From an uncultured Planctomycetota bacterium (GTDB lineage Bacteria; Planctomycetota; Phycisphaerae; UBA1845; Fen-1342): a DNA stretch of 60,762 bases. The position numbers and the translations under genes were made by a program. This document shows, one piece after another, positions 17,201 to 25,251 of this stretch. Location: contig CAADGM010000155.1 in NCBI GenBank assembly GCA_900696535.1, positions 1 through 60,762 on the forward strand, read 5' to 3'. The notes under the pieces were generated by a model. It saw only the letters and a list, made by a program, of their open reading frames with translations, was not told the DNA's origin and searched no databases. How positions within the stretch are numbered: position 1 is the stretch's first letter; each line of letters opens with the position of its first letter.

Positions 17201-17644
17201 CTGGTCGTGCCCATGTGCCTGCTCAGCGCGCTGGCGGGGCTGTTCCTCGCCGGCATGGACGTCAACATCTTCGTCCAGGTCGGCTTTGTCGTGCTCGTCG
17301 GCCTGGCGGCCAAGAACGCGATCCTGATCGTCGAATTCGCCCGCGACCAGGAGGCCCAGGGCGCCAGCCGCTTTGACGCGGCCGTCGAGGCCGCCCGTGT
17401 TCGACTGCGCCCGATCCTCATGACCAGCTTCGCGTTCATCCTGGGCGTGTTCCCGTTGGTCGTCGCGCAAGGCGCCGGCGCCGAGATGCGGCAGACGCTG
17501 GGCATGGCTGTGTTCGCCGGCATGATCGGCGTCACCCTGTTCGGCATCTACCTGACGCCGGTCTTCTACTACGTCGTTCGCTGGCTCGTCCGGACGCCGC
17601 AGCGATCCAGCGAGCCGACTCACCTGCAGGTGGCACCCCAGTAA
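14204..17644 (+). CDS. RND multidrug-type efflux pump (HAE1 family)
   Basis: This 1146-residue inner-membrane proton-driven pump begins with the AcrB-type N-terminus MLARFFISRPVLACVVSIVI. TM4 carries the proton-relay acidic pair GIVVDDAIVVLEN (Asp about 415-416). It is about 100 residues longer than AcrB. The extra length lies in the middle (about 506-600) between the two halves and includes Gly-rich and hydrophobic stretches (WWSFGLFGGLASMWLLAPIL, ALLVLPGAIAGGLLGRLL) that could add membrane segments. No TolC-like channel follows. The substrate is unknown; residues of both porter halves look intact. Confidence 0.92.
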   Translation: MLARFFISRPVLACVVSIVIVLLGAIAAGLLPVAEYPDVTPPMIRVAAYYPGANAQVVADTVGAPIEQQVNGVERMMYMSSQSNNDGSYTLDVTFEIGTDINVAQVLVQNRVAIAQPSLPEVVKSIGVTTKKQAADILLAISLYSEDNPESGQPYYDQLYLSNYSTIQLKDAIARIEGVGDAFVMGQQDYSMRVWLDPDQLQARGMTVGDVVRVLREQNVQVAAGRIGQPPVPAGQDFQFTLSTLGRLLEPEQFADIILKTDSSGEITYLRDVGRTELGARSQDLIARLDRRPSSGLAVYLLPGSNALDTADRIKATMRELETRFPAGLKYAIVYDTTPFVRESVNQVVHTLIEAIILVTVVVLVFLQDWKSVLLPMIGVVVSLIGTFAVMSLMGFTLNNLTLFGLVLAIGIVVDDAIVVLENIERHLDMGKPAREATIDAMKEITGPIVAITLVLSSVLLPSAFLSGLVGQFFRQFAVTISVSMIISAINAMTMTPALAVLFFRNRKPGHHGNAGKEALPWWSFGLFGGLASMWLLAPILGPWLGLPTGGHGGEAAPGGLGASLRSLGAQALLVLPGAIAGGLLGRLLIRPVNWVLGGLFRGFNWVFERATRVYGTTVGWCLRLSAAVLLIYVGMIGLTGFGFSRIPVGFIPMQDKGYLVTNIVLPDSASLERTLAATDTVERIALETPGVAHTLALPGMSYVLNANSSNYSNVFIILKPFHERHDHALGAETVAARIRARVAREVPEAQVLVFGAPPISGLARSAGFKMMLEGIGDVDFDELQTRADELADKGNQQPGLVGLFNSFRASTPQLYVDIDREKVKSMGVPLTDVFDALQAYLGSYYVNDFNRFGRTWQVNVQADAPFRTDAETIRQLKVRNADGDMVPLGGLAEVRDSAGPVQVTRYNMFPAAAITGTPLPGTSMGDALTMMERLARDLPRNMATEWTEVSYLQKEASKLDQFRDLQKNPFSAFALGVILVYFVLAGLYEGWSLPWAVILVVPMCLLSALAGLFLAGMDVNIFVQVGFVVLVGLAAKNAILIVEFARDQEAQGASRFDAAVEAARVRLRPILMTSFAFILGVFPLVVAQGAGAEMRQTLGMAVFAGMIGVTLFGIYLTPVFYYVVRWLVRTPQRSSEPTHLQVAPQ

Positions 17645-17693
17645 TGCCGACACGCGACAACGCGGCCGGCACCCGGTGCGGAGCACACGCCTG

Positions 17694-18155
17694 ATGACGC
17701 CGATAGCACAAGAAACGGGTAACTCGCTCGCGACGGAACCGCACGTGGCGTCGGCCGCGTTCGTCCAGGCCTGGGAGAACATCCGGCACATCCGCAACGA
17801 GCGCATCTGGTTCACCAACGCCTACACAGCCGTCGTCGCCGGCGGCTTGGCGCTTCTGCAACGGGACGTCGGCACGTCGACGAACAAGCTCCTGACGAGC
17901 ACCGGGTTCCTCGTGCTGGTGATGTTTTCGCTCGCCTCGCTGCTCTCGAGCATCCGGCTGGTGGCCGAGCTGCGGAACTCCATCGCGAACCTCCAGCGCG
18001 TGGTTGCCGCAAACGGAATGGGCCCGCTGGTCGGAATGATCGAACCGCCGCACGGCATCGGAGCGAGCCTGCCGGTGCGCTGGGTGTTCCCGGTCTTCTA
18101 CTCCCTGACGACTGCGGCGTTGCTGGTTCTGTTCATCCTTGACCTGCTGCGGTGA
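17694..18155 (+). CDS. Small multi-span membrane protein
   Basis: The protein is 153 residues with two clear hydrophobic segments (about 67-90, TGFLVLVMFSLASLLSSIRL, and about 130-150, FYSLTTAALLVLFILDLL) and a weaker one near 43-58. The N-terminal cytoplasmic part carries AWENIRHIRNERIWFTN. I do not recognise the family. ATG 17694 is preferred, with GGAG about 9 bases upstream. It follows the pump by 49 bases on the same strand and may belong to that transcript. Confidence 0.6.
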   Translation: MTPIAQETGNSLATEPHVASAAFVQAWENIRHIRNERIWFTNAYTAVVAGGLALLQRDVGTSTNKLLTSTGFLVLVMFSLASLLSSIRLVAELRNSIANLQRVVAANGMGPLVGMIEPPHGIGASLPVRWVFPVFYSLTTAALLVLFILDLLR

Positions 18156-18335
18156 GCCCGTGAGACGGCTCGCGCACGCCAGCGTGCAGTCTCGCCCGCG
18201 AACGGAACGTCAGGCGGGCTAACGCGTAAGCCAGTTCGGTCGCGCGTGGCGCGACCCGGCATGGCGATGTGCTTCCGGCGTCGCTCGCGTCGCGCGGGCG
18301 CGCCACGGCTGTGTGAACCCTCATGGAGAGTGCCC

Positions 18336-19886
18336 ATGACGAGGACGATGAGTGCCGCTGCCATTGATCGCTCAAGCAACCCGACCGCGCGCCGCGCGGC
18401 CGACGCCTTCAAGTCGAGCACGGCCATGAAATGGCCCCGTCGTCTGGTCGGCGTGGCTGCATTGGGCGCACTGGCGATGCTGGCCGGTTGCGCGACCCTC
18501 CCGGCCGACATCCAGGCGCGCTGCGACCGCGGCTACGTCTTCTACCTGGATGGCGCCGGCGGCAGCGATGCCCTGACCGACTGGTCAGGCGGAATCCGCG
18601 ACGGGCTCCGCGACGCTGGATACCCCGGCTGGGGGGAGGGATTCCGCTGGCAGACCGGATTGGGTGCAGCCGTGGACCAGGTTGCAAGCAACCACTACAA
18701 GCGCGCCAAGGCGGCCGAACTCGCCAGGAAGATCCTGAGATTCCGCCAGGAGCACCCGGATGCGCAGGTTGACCTGGTTGGCTTCTCGGCTGGCACCGTC
18801 ATCGCGGTGTATGCGCTGGAGGCGCTGCCCGACGAGCCGACTGTCGACAACGTCGTGCTTCTCTCGAGTTCCCTGAGCGCGGACTACGAGCTTACCGCAG
18901 CGCTGACCCGTGTTCGCCAGAACGCGTACATCTTCACCTCGAGTCGCGACGTCATCTTGACCGTTCTGCTGCCACTCAGCGGGCCCGCCGACCGTGGCGC
19001 CGACACCAATCGCGTCATCGGCGTCTCCGGCCCGATCATGCCGCGGTACCCGTCCGTCGAGACGGCCAGTCAATACACCAAGCTGGTGGAAGTTCGCTGG
19101 AACCCGTCGTTTCAGGCCGTGGGGAACCGCGGCGGCCACCTGGATGTGCTCAGCAGCGACTTTGTCCGCACGCACGTTGCCCCCCTGCTCGTCGCGGAGT
19201 CAGCCGCGCAGGACGGCACCAGTGGCCCGCGGCGCACGGTCCGCAATCCGGACTACCAGTGTTGGGCGCCGTTCCCTCCGGGATCCTGGGCGGTCCTGGA
19301 AGGAACATGCACGCGCGACGGTCGAACGGAAGCCTGCCGCATCAAGAGCACGCTCATCTCGATGACCGCCAACAGCGCCGTCGTTCAGCATGAGCTGACG
19401 ATCAACGGCAAGCCTCCGGAGGACAGCCCATGCGCTTGGCGCTCGATCGTGCGTGCTGATGCCGATCCCGAAGCTCACCCGCTCACATCACCGCACTCGC
19501 AAGTGACCCGCTCGGGTCCGGTCGACATGATCGTTCTGGGCAAACCGACGAGCTGTGACGTAGCGGAGATCGTCGCGCCGGGAGGTTTCGCGTTCTGGGG
19601 CCGCAACGTCCGCGCCGAGATTCGCACCGCCAGCACCGTGCCCGGTTACCTGGTGCGGCTCGATCTCCGGACCGAGGTCGAGGGCAGGCGATACGAGTTC
19701 GCGCTGCGGATGACGGCATATTCGGTGGGTGGAACCAGCGCCCACCAGGCATGTCGATCGGCTTACGGTGCCTATCGCGCTGGTGGCCAAGCAGCGGTCT
19801 GTCGGTGCGCTGGATATCCCGGAGGAAAACCAACCAGTTTGGATCACACTCGCTGTCCCAATGCTGTCCCAATCCGGAAAGCATGA
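18336..19886 (+). CDS. Alpha/beta-hydrolase-like lipoprotein
   Basis: This 516-residue protein has a hydrophobic signal and lipobox LAGC (Cys about 52 from this start). An alpha/beta-hydrolase domain follows (about 60-290) with nucleophile elbow GFSAGT and a late GGHLDVL histidine. A separate Cys-containing beta-rich region (about 305-510) has no recognised family. ATG 18336 has GGAGAG 6 bases upstream but makes a long n-region; ATG 18426 (MKWPRRLVG...) would give a normal lipoprotein signal. The last 50 residues have odd composition and may reflect a frameshift near the island end. It is the last cargo gene before attR. Confidence 0.65.
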   Translation: MTRTMSAAAIDRSSNPTARRAADAFKSSTAMKWPRRLVGVAALGALAMLAGCATLPADIQARCDRGYVFYLDGAGGSDALTDWSGGIRDGLRDAGYPGWGEGFRWQTGLGAAVDQVASNHYKRAKAAELARKILRFRQEHPDAQVDLVGFSAGTVIAVYALEALPDEPTVDNVVLLSSSLSADYELTAALTRVRQNAYIFTSSRDVILTVLLPLSGPADRGADTNRVIGVSGPIMPRYPSVETASQYTKLVEVRWNPSFQAVGNRGGHLDVLSSDFVRTHVAPLLVAESAAQDGTSGPRRTVRNPDYQCWAPFPPGSWAVLEGTCTRDGRTEACRIKSTLISMTANSAVVQHELTINGKPPEDSPCAWRSIVRADADPEAHPLTSPHSQVTRSGPVDMIVLGKPTSCDVAEIVAPGGFAFWGRNVRAEIRTASTVPGYLVRLDLRTEVEGRRYEFALRMTAYSVGGTSAHQACRSAYGAYRAGGQAAVCRCAGYPGGKPTSLDHTRCPNAVPIRKA

Positions 19887-19998
19887 GTCGTGACTGATCG
19901 GCACGGTCCGTCGGGGCTCCGCGCGAGATAACCACCGCCTTGGTCGCGGTTTGTACTCAAGTTGCCCACTCTGACATCACGGTGCGACATGTCCGCGA

Positions 19999-20017
19999 CG
20001 AATCCCGCCCTCTCCGT
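19999..20017 (+). repeat. attR: second copy of the 19-bp tRNA-Ser end
   Basis: This is identical to 44-62 but without the rest of a tRNA: the base before it differs from the tRNA and no anticodon or T-stem partner precedes it. It is the displaced 3' end left by integration. Beyond it (20018-20112) no gene is seen before the core gene on the opposite strand. Confidence 0.85.
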
Positions 20018-20112
20018 CGATCCCCGAAGTCCCCGCAGCTAATCAGGGCGAGTCCCCGCTCCCTCAACGTTGGCGGTTCGGATCGTCAGCACGACCAGCG
20101 GCGTCCGCGCGC

Positions 20113-21063
20113 TCAGCCGCCCGCGGGCCACGCGGCGCGCAGCCACAGCATCAGCGGCTCGGCCAGCACAACCAGGAGCACGCCGCCGAACGCAATGACC
20201 AGCGCCGTGACCTTCCGCCCGCCGAAGTGCTCGCGCAGGAAGATCGCTGCCAGCACGCTGGCGAAGATGACCGAGGTCTGATTGAGGACGGCGGCGACGG
20301 TCGCATGCGTGTACTTGAACCCGGCCACCCACAGCACGAGCGAGACATACGTGCCCAGGATCGCGCCGGGCAGCGCATAGCGCCACGCCGGTGACGGGCG
20401 GAAGACCGCGAAGTTCTCCCGCCAGCCGCGTCCCAGCAAAGCGTAGAGCAGCAGGAACAGGTTGCCGCCCGCCAGGCGCACCGCGGTGGCCCACGTGAGC
20501 GGCGTCGACTCGAGGATCGGTTTGACCGCGGTGATTGCCACGGCCATGCAGGCCATGGCGAGCGTCGCCAGACCCACGCCGGCCAGGACCTGCCCGCGGG
20601 TGCGCCCCTCGGGCGCCTTGTGCCGGGCGACGAGCAGCAGGCTGCCCACGACCAGCGCCGCGCCGAGGTAGTGCAGCGGTTCGAGACGCTCACTGAGCAG
20701 CATCCAAGCCGAGAGCACAACGAAGGGCGTGTATGAGCAGTCGACGATGACGACCAGCCCGACGCCGATCACGTTGAGCGCACGGAAGAAGATCGTGTCG
20801 GCGATCGCCAGGCCGATGACGCCGGAGAGAATCAGCAGCGCATGGTCCGGCCAACCGATGGCCGCGAGGTCGGCCAGCGTCTGTCCGCGCAGGGCCAGTT
20901 CAATTGGCACGGACACCGCCAGCAGCACGAGCCCGACGGTGTTCTTGAACAGGTTGAGCGCCAGGGGCGGCACGTGCCGGCCGCTCTGCTTGAAGAGCAC
21001 CAGCGCCGCGGCCCAGACGATCGCGCAGAGCAGCGCAGAGACCTGGCCGACGGGGTGGTTCAC
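20113..21063 (-). CDS. EamA-family (DMT) transporter
   Basis: This 316-residue membrane protein has about ten hydrophobic segments in two EamA repeats (for example VSALLCAIVWAAALVLFKQS at the start and VTALVIAFGGVLLVVLAEPL near the end). The family moves amino acids, nucleosides or other metabolites; the substrate cannot be told. GTG 21063 is used because longer in-frame starts overlap the FkbM gene and GGGGGAG precedes it. It follows the FkbM gene by 37 bases on the same strand. Confidence 0.82.
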   Translation of the reverse strand: MNHPVGQVSALLCAIVWAAALVLFKQSGRHVPPLALNLFKNTVGLVLLAVSVPIELALRGQTLADLAAIGWPDHALLILSGVIGLAIADTIFFRALNVIGVGLVVIVDCSYTPFVVLSAWMLLSERLEPLHYLGAALVVGSLLLVARHKAPEGRTRGQVLAGVGLATLAMACMAVAITAVKPILESTPLTWATAVRLAGGNLFLLLYALLGRGWRENFAVFRPSPAWRYALPGAILGTYVSLVLWVAGFKYTHATVAAVLNQTSVIFASVLAAIFLREHFGGRKVTALVIAFGGVLLVVLAEPLMLWLRAAWPAGG

Positions 21064-21100
21064 GATGTGTGCTCCCCCGGGTGCCGGGCGGCCGCAAGCC

Positions 21101-21931
21101 TCATGACCCGGCCCGCCGCTTGAGCGCTTCCCAGCGCGGATCGTGTGGGTGGACGAAGTGGCCCTCGCGCTGGCAGTCGCGCGGATCGCCGATGCGCAGC
21201 CGGCCATCGGGGGCAAAGCTGACGCTGCGATAGCCCAGGTCGGCCAGCGGCCCCGTCACGCCCTGCTGCTCGTCGGGCCAATGGAACTCGATCGAGATCA
21301 CCGGTCTCGCACGGGCGAGCAGCCGCGCCGCCCCGCGGATGACGGCGGCTCCGGCGCCCTCCACGTCGATCTTGAGGAAGCTGGGGACCGGCTCGGGATG
21401 CTGGTCGAGGTAGGTGTCCAGGCGGAGGATCGGGACGCGCAGTTCAACCTGCTTGCTCCAGTAGAGTGCCGAGCGGGCCGACTTTGAGACCCGGTCGCGC
21501 TGCCGCGACAACGCCGGGTGGTGTGGGTTCTCGACGAACGTGACCTCGCCGTCCTCGTCACCCACGGCACTGTCCACCACGCGGACGCGGTCTCCGAACG
21601 GCGCGCAATTGCGGCGAAGGAACGCGACGTTGCCCGGGATCGGCTCGAAGGCCACGACCTGGCAGCGGCCCCCAAGCAGGTCGAAGAACAACTGCGTGGT
21701 CAGGCCGATGTTGGCCCCGATGTCGAAGATGACCTCGTCGGCTCGAAGCAGCGGCTGCCACGCCCGACGGTGCTCGACCAGCGACGATTCCACGCCGCGC
21801 AGCAGCCGGGCGTACTCGGCCGGGCGAAAGTGCAGCGGCACGCCCCCTGGTCCGCGGCGGACGACCGCGCGGCGCCCGTACGCAAGTCGGACGAGCGTGC
21901 CGACGGCCCACTTGAGGTGGCTGCGGATCAT
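21101..21931 (-). CDS. FkbM-family SAM methyltransferase
   Basis: This is a 276-residue class I methyltransferase: SAM-binding motif I VIFDIGANIGLTTQLFFDLL, the following acidic motif AFEPIPGNVAFL and the family motif FLKIDVEGAGAAVIRGAARL. FkbM enzymes O-methylate sugars, lipids or polyketides, often in surface glycans. ATG 21931 with GAGAGGGG upstream is preferred to the longer frame. It is upstream of, and likely co-transcribed with, the EamA gene. Confidence 0.85.
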   Translation of the reverse strand: MIRSHLKWAVGTLVRLAYGRRAVVRRGPGGVPLHFRPAEYARLLRGVESSLVEHRRAWQPLLRADEVIFDIGANIGLTTQLFFDLLGGRCQVVAFEPIPGNVAFLRRNCAPFGDRVRVVDSAVGDEDGEVTFVENPHHPALSRQRDRVSKSARSALYWSKQVELRVPILRLDTYLDQHPEPVPSFLKIDVEGAGAAVIRGAARLLARARPVISIEFHWPDEQQGVTGPLADLGYRSVSFAPDGRLRIGDPRDCQREGHFVHPHDPRWEALKRRAGS

Positions 21932-22083
21932 CTTGCCCCTCTCACAGTGTGAGCCGCCAGCAGGAGCGCCGCGCACAGGGTGCGGCGGTTATCCCGAGCA
22001 AACCGGTCTTTGGCCCGATCCAGGCAGCACCCGCAGATCAGCGCCCGCTGATAGCGGGTGCTCCATAGGTCCGGGGACGGGTA

Positions 22084-22641
22084 TCAGTCTTCGTCGCCGG
22101 CGCTGGCCGGGCCCGGGCCGCGGCCAAAGTCGCGCGGGCCGCGGTCGCGGTCGCCCGGCGGCTTCTTCGAGCGATAGCAGTCGCGGCAATAAACGGGCCG
22201 GTTGCCCGCCGGCTTGAACGGCACGGTCGTCTTCACGCCACACTCGGCGCAGACGATCTCGAACGACTCGCGCGGTGGCCCCTGGCCGCGACGCTCGCCG
22301 AACCCCCCGCCACGCTGCCCGCGGTCCCGGCCGCCGAGGAACTGGCCGCGCGGCTGGGGAACGTAGGGTCGCGGGCGGGGCGGACCGCCGGGCGGAGACT
22401 TCGGGCGTGGCCGCGGGGGTGCGTTGAAGGGCTCGACGTCCTGCGTGGCCGGCGCCTCGCCCTCGGGCTTGGCCGCGGCCTTGGCGGCAGCGGCGGCTTG
22501 GCGGCGCTTCTCGCGGCACTCGGGACAGCGCCGCGGCTCATTGGCAAAGCCGCGTTCCTGGAAGCGGCGCTGATCGTCGGCGGAGTGCACGAACTCCTTC
22601 TGGCACTCGGCACACACGATTGTCTTGTCGACGAGTTCCAT
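22084..22641 (-). CDS. Double zinc-ribbon protein with RG/P-rich linker
   Basis: The protein is 185 residues. An N-terminal zinc ribbon (CAEC at 10-13, CPEC at 39-42) is joined by a low-complexity Pro/Arg/Gly linker (about 70-125) to a second ribbon (CAEC and CRDC, about 130-155) and an RG-rich tail. The two Cys-pair modules and RG content suggest nucleic-acid binding, for example RNA or ribosome association. Related planctomycete proteins carry the same probable zinc-ribbon module. It is a single gene with no close operon partner. Confidence 0.75.
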   Translation of the reverse strand: MELVDKTIVCAECQKEFVHSADDQRRFQERGFANEPRRCPECREKRRQAAAAAKAAAKPEGEAPATQDVEPFNAPPRPRPKSPPGGPPRPRPYVPQPRGQFLGGRDRGQRGGGFGERRGQGPPRESFEIVCAECGVKTTVPFKPAGNRPVYCRDCYRSKKPPGDRDRGPRDFGRGPGPASAGDED

Positions 22642-22750
22642 GGTTGGACCTCTCCACGATAGGGCGGGGGGGCTGGTACGGGTTACCAGGTTCCTGATCG
22701 CCTTCAGGGGGTATGGGCGTCTCCGTGTGCGGGGCCTGACCGCGCCCGAG

Positions 22751-23293
22751 TCAGGTCCGTGATTCGATCGAGTTTCCCGATGCCTGGAGAATCTCCTTGA
22801 CCACGACGGGCAGGTGCCAGGGGGGTGTGCGCCGCTTCTCTCGCACCCAGGTTCCGAACTGCGACCGCAGGACCTGCGCCATCATCTGGTCGTTGCTCGC
22901 CGACGCGACCGGGCGGTCGAGGCTAGCGCACCACATTTCGTAGCGGTCCCACGCCTCTGTCAACATCTCGTCGTCACGCAGGTTCGACAGCAGCAGGACC
23001 GGCGGAAGCGGCTCGCGGCTCTGCTGTCGGAGGATCTCGAGCAGTTGCCCGCCGGACCGCATGCTGTCCCAGGCGTCGTACAGGCTGTGGTAGGGCTCGC
23101 CCTCGGGCGCCGGGATCATCATGTCCAGGATGACGAGGTCGTAGTTGCGGCCCCGGTTGGTCACGAAGTCGGCCACCGCCTCGTCGGTCGTGCGGCGCTG
23201 CGTCACGACCAGACCGGCGTCCTCCAGCTTGCGGACGTGGTCGGTCAGGATGTCGAGCTCGTCGTCGACGAACAGCACCGAGGGGGCGCGCAT
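22751..23293 (-). CDS. Response regulator receiver protein
   Basis: This 180-residue receiver domain has acidic pocket DDE near residues 10-12, phosphoacceptor DLVILDMMIP (Asp about 57), and a late Ser/Thr plus Lys-like region (LLLSNLRDD). After about residue 135 comes an extra helical tail without a DNA-binding domain, so output is through protein contacts. It is 3 bases downstream of the histidine kinase gene, forming a two-component pair. The insertion between the phospho-site and the alpha-4 region is longer than in CheY. Confidence 0.82.
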   Translation of the reverse strand: MRAPSVLFVDDELDILTDHVRKLEDAGLVVTQRRTTDEAVADFVTNRGRNYDLVILDMMIPAPEGEPYHSLYDAWDSMRSGGQLLEILRQQSREPLPPVLLLSNLRDDEMLTEAWDRYEMWCASLDRPVASASNDQMMAQVLRSQFGTWVREKRRTPPWHLPVVVKEILQASGNSIESRT

Positions 23294-23296
23294 CGC

Positions 23297-25174
23297 TTAA
23301 CCCTTCAGCTCCCCCGGCTTGCGCTCCGCCAGCGCGCCCGGAAGCAGAATCGTGAAGATGGTCGGATCCATCGGTCGCGTCAATACCAGCCGACCGCCGT
23401 GCCGCTCGACGATGTCCTTCGCGGTGGCCAGGCCGAGACCCAGGCCGGTATCGCTGCGGCGGCGTGCGCGGGGCGAGCGGTAGTGCCGCTCGAAGATGTG
23501 CGGCAACTCGTCGGGCGTGATCCCGATGCCGGTGTTCTTCACGTGGATCATGTACCAGGCCTGCCCGTCGATCCGCGCCGCCTCGCCCTCGATGGTGATG
23601 ACCGCGCCCTTGTGGCTGTACTTGAGCGCGTTCTGCAGCAGATTATAGATGGCAATCTGGAGCAGGCGCGGGTCGATCCACAGCGCCCGGATCGACATGA
23701 AGCTGGCCTGATTGTACAGGATCCCGGCCAGCCCGCGACGGCGCGCCTCCGGCGAGAGCATCTTGCACAGCTTGGCCACGAAGCCGCTCAGCGGGAGCGT
23801 GTTTTCCACGCGCAGCGTGAGCTCCGTCTCCGGCGCAATCGACATGATCTCGGAGTTCAGCAGCAGGATTTCGCCGAACGACTCGATGTCTTCCAGGCGC
23901 TGCCGCACCCGCTCCAGGTCGGTCCGGAACGTCTCTCCCGGCTCGCGCAGGAGCATGCCCGCGCCGTCGCGAATCGCCATGGCCGGCATGGTCAGGTCGT
24001 GCTGGATCCGCTCCATCACGGCCCGCACCTGCCGTTCCTTGATCAGCAGCGTCATCAGCGGCGCCAGGAGCTGCGCCACGCGCTCCACCCGCAGCCGGTC
24101 CAGATAGTTCAGGCACCGCGGCCAGCCGCGGCCCGCCGGCGGCCGCTTGTTCCGCAAGCGAATGACCCCCAGCAGGTCGCCCGCGTTCGACAGCAACGGC
24201 GCACCGAGGAACTGGCGCCTCTCCGCCGTCTCGACCCGGTCCGGGAAGGTCGGGGCCGCACGATCCTCGACGGCGTCGAGGTCCTCCGTCGCGAACGCAC
24301 GGCGATGCGCGGCGATCCACCCCGTGCAGCCCACGCCGTACAGGTACTGCATGCGCCGCTGCGGGATGCGCGAGTCGATGCCCGTCGTACCGAGGACGTT
24401 CAGCACGCGGCGGGCCTCGTCGGCCAGGAGAATCGTACAGGCTTCGAACTGCATCACGTCCGACACGACGCGCGCCACGGCGGCCATCGCCCCGAAGCGG
24501 TCGTCCGCCACCGTGTCGAGCGCCTCGTAGCTCTGCTGAAGCACGAGATCCTGCTCGCGCCACAGACCGCGCTCGATCGCCTGCCCGGCGGCGCGGCCGA
24601 AGTACGCCAGAGCGTCGGCCAGCGTCGCGGCGGCGGGGGCGCCGGGCGCGAAGTGAAGCAACGCGATGGCCAGGACGTTGTGCGGGTTGCTCGCGGGCGT
24701 GCCCAGCCGGTGCATGGTCGGAATCAGTGGCACCACCCACATCCCGGCAAGCCCCTCGCGCCGCAGCAACTCCTGCTCACCCGCGTCGGCATCCGCGTCG
24801 AGGCCCGGGTAGTAGCGGGGGAACCCCTCACGGAAAGCGCACCCCAGCCGCGTGTCGCTGATCTGGAGCCGCAGGGGAATGTGCCCGGTGAGCGAATCCT
24901 CGAACGTCGTGTAGGCGGGACTCAGCGTAGCGCTCGGGTTGCCGCCGGGGGTATCGTCCCCCGGCGGGTACGGAATCCAGAGGGTGACATGCCGGGCAGC
25001 CAGCGCGTGGCGGAAGGCGTCCGCGATGCGCTCGAAGACGCGATCGAAACGGGGCTCCTGGCCGGGCGGCAGCTCGAGGGCGCGCTGGAACGCGGCAACG
25101 CCCAGCAGTGTCCGAGCGTCGAGCTCGGTCGGCGCGGCGCTGTCGCGCCCCGGGATGGTGTCGATCTGCGTCAC
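23297..25174 (-). CDS. GAF-containing sensor histidine kinase
   Basis: The kinase is 625 residues and soluble, without a membrane segment. It has one or two GAF-like sensor regions (about 20-190 and 205-370), a His-phosphoacceptor helix (RIQHDLTMPAMAIRD) and a HATPase domain with N box NLLQNALKYS, G1 NTGIGI, F box IFERHYR and G2 GLGLGLATAKDIVERHGG. The phosphoacceptor region is not a textbook HisKA. GTG 25174 is inferred; the frame continues upstream antisense-like into accD and that part is a shadow. It partners with the receiver protein just downstream. Confidence 0.85.
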   Translation of the reverse strand: MTQIDTIPGRDSAAPTELDARTLLGVAAFQRALELPPGQEPRFDRVFERIADAFRHALAARHVTLWIPYPPGDDTPGGNPSATLSPAYTTFEDSLTGHIPLRLQISDTRLGCAFREGFPRYYPGLDADADAGEQELLRREGLAGMWVVPLIPTMHRLGTPASNPHNVLAIALLHFAPGAPAAATLADALAYFGRAAGQAIERGLWREQDLVLQQSYEALDTVADDRFGAMAAVARVVSDVMQFEACTILLADEARRVLNVLGTTGIDSRIPQRRMQYLYGVGCTGWIAAHRRAFATEDLDAVEDRAAPTFPDRVETAERRQFLGAPLLSNAGDLLGVIRLRNKRPPAGRGWPRCLNYLDRLRVERVAQLLAPLMTLLIKERQVRAVMERIQHDLTMPAMAIRDGAGMLLREPGETFRTDLERVRQRLEDIESFGEILLLNSEIMSIAPETELTLRVENTLPLSGFVAKLCKMLSPEARRRGLAGILYNQASFMSIRALWIDPRLLQIAIYNLLQNALKYSHKGAVITIEGEAARIDGQAWYMIHVKNTGIGITPDELPHIFERHYRSPRARRRSDTGLGLGLATAKDIVERHGGRLVLTRPMDPTIFTILLPGALAERKPGELKG

Positions 25175-25251
25175 GATGTCGCGTCGTGGTCTATCGCCGT
25201 CCCCGCCGCCCAGTGCCCGAAAGTGTACCCGAAATTGACCCTCGCCGGTGA

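Larger units (their letters stand above)
44..20017. mobile_element. Decayed tRNA-Ser genomic island (about 20 kb)
   Basis: The element is bounded by the exact 19-bp repeats at 44-62 and 19999-20017. It has excisionase-like and integrase relics (911-1226, about 1227-1830) next to the tRNA end, followed by cargo: sigma-54 activator, PilT-like ATPase, EAL, GH13, STAS, DUF2934, CBS-ACT, SpoIIE phosphatase, RND adaptor and pump, a membrane protein and a hydrolase lipoprotein. No conjugation, replication or phage structural genes are visible. The integrase lacks its catalytic half, so the island should be immobile without help. Almost all cargo genes are on one strand, pointing away from the tRNA. 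The boundaries are seen in sequence; the history is inferred. Confidence 0.8.

Noticed and set aside
15809-17818. A 669-codon minus-strand frame opposite the RND pump
   Set aside because: It is the mirror of a well-supported pump gene in GC-rich DNA; the product is His/Arg/Gln-rich and resembles no protein.
19999-20017. A second tRNA-Ser gene at the right end
   Set aside because: Only the last 19 bases are present; there is no anticodon arm or paired T stem.
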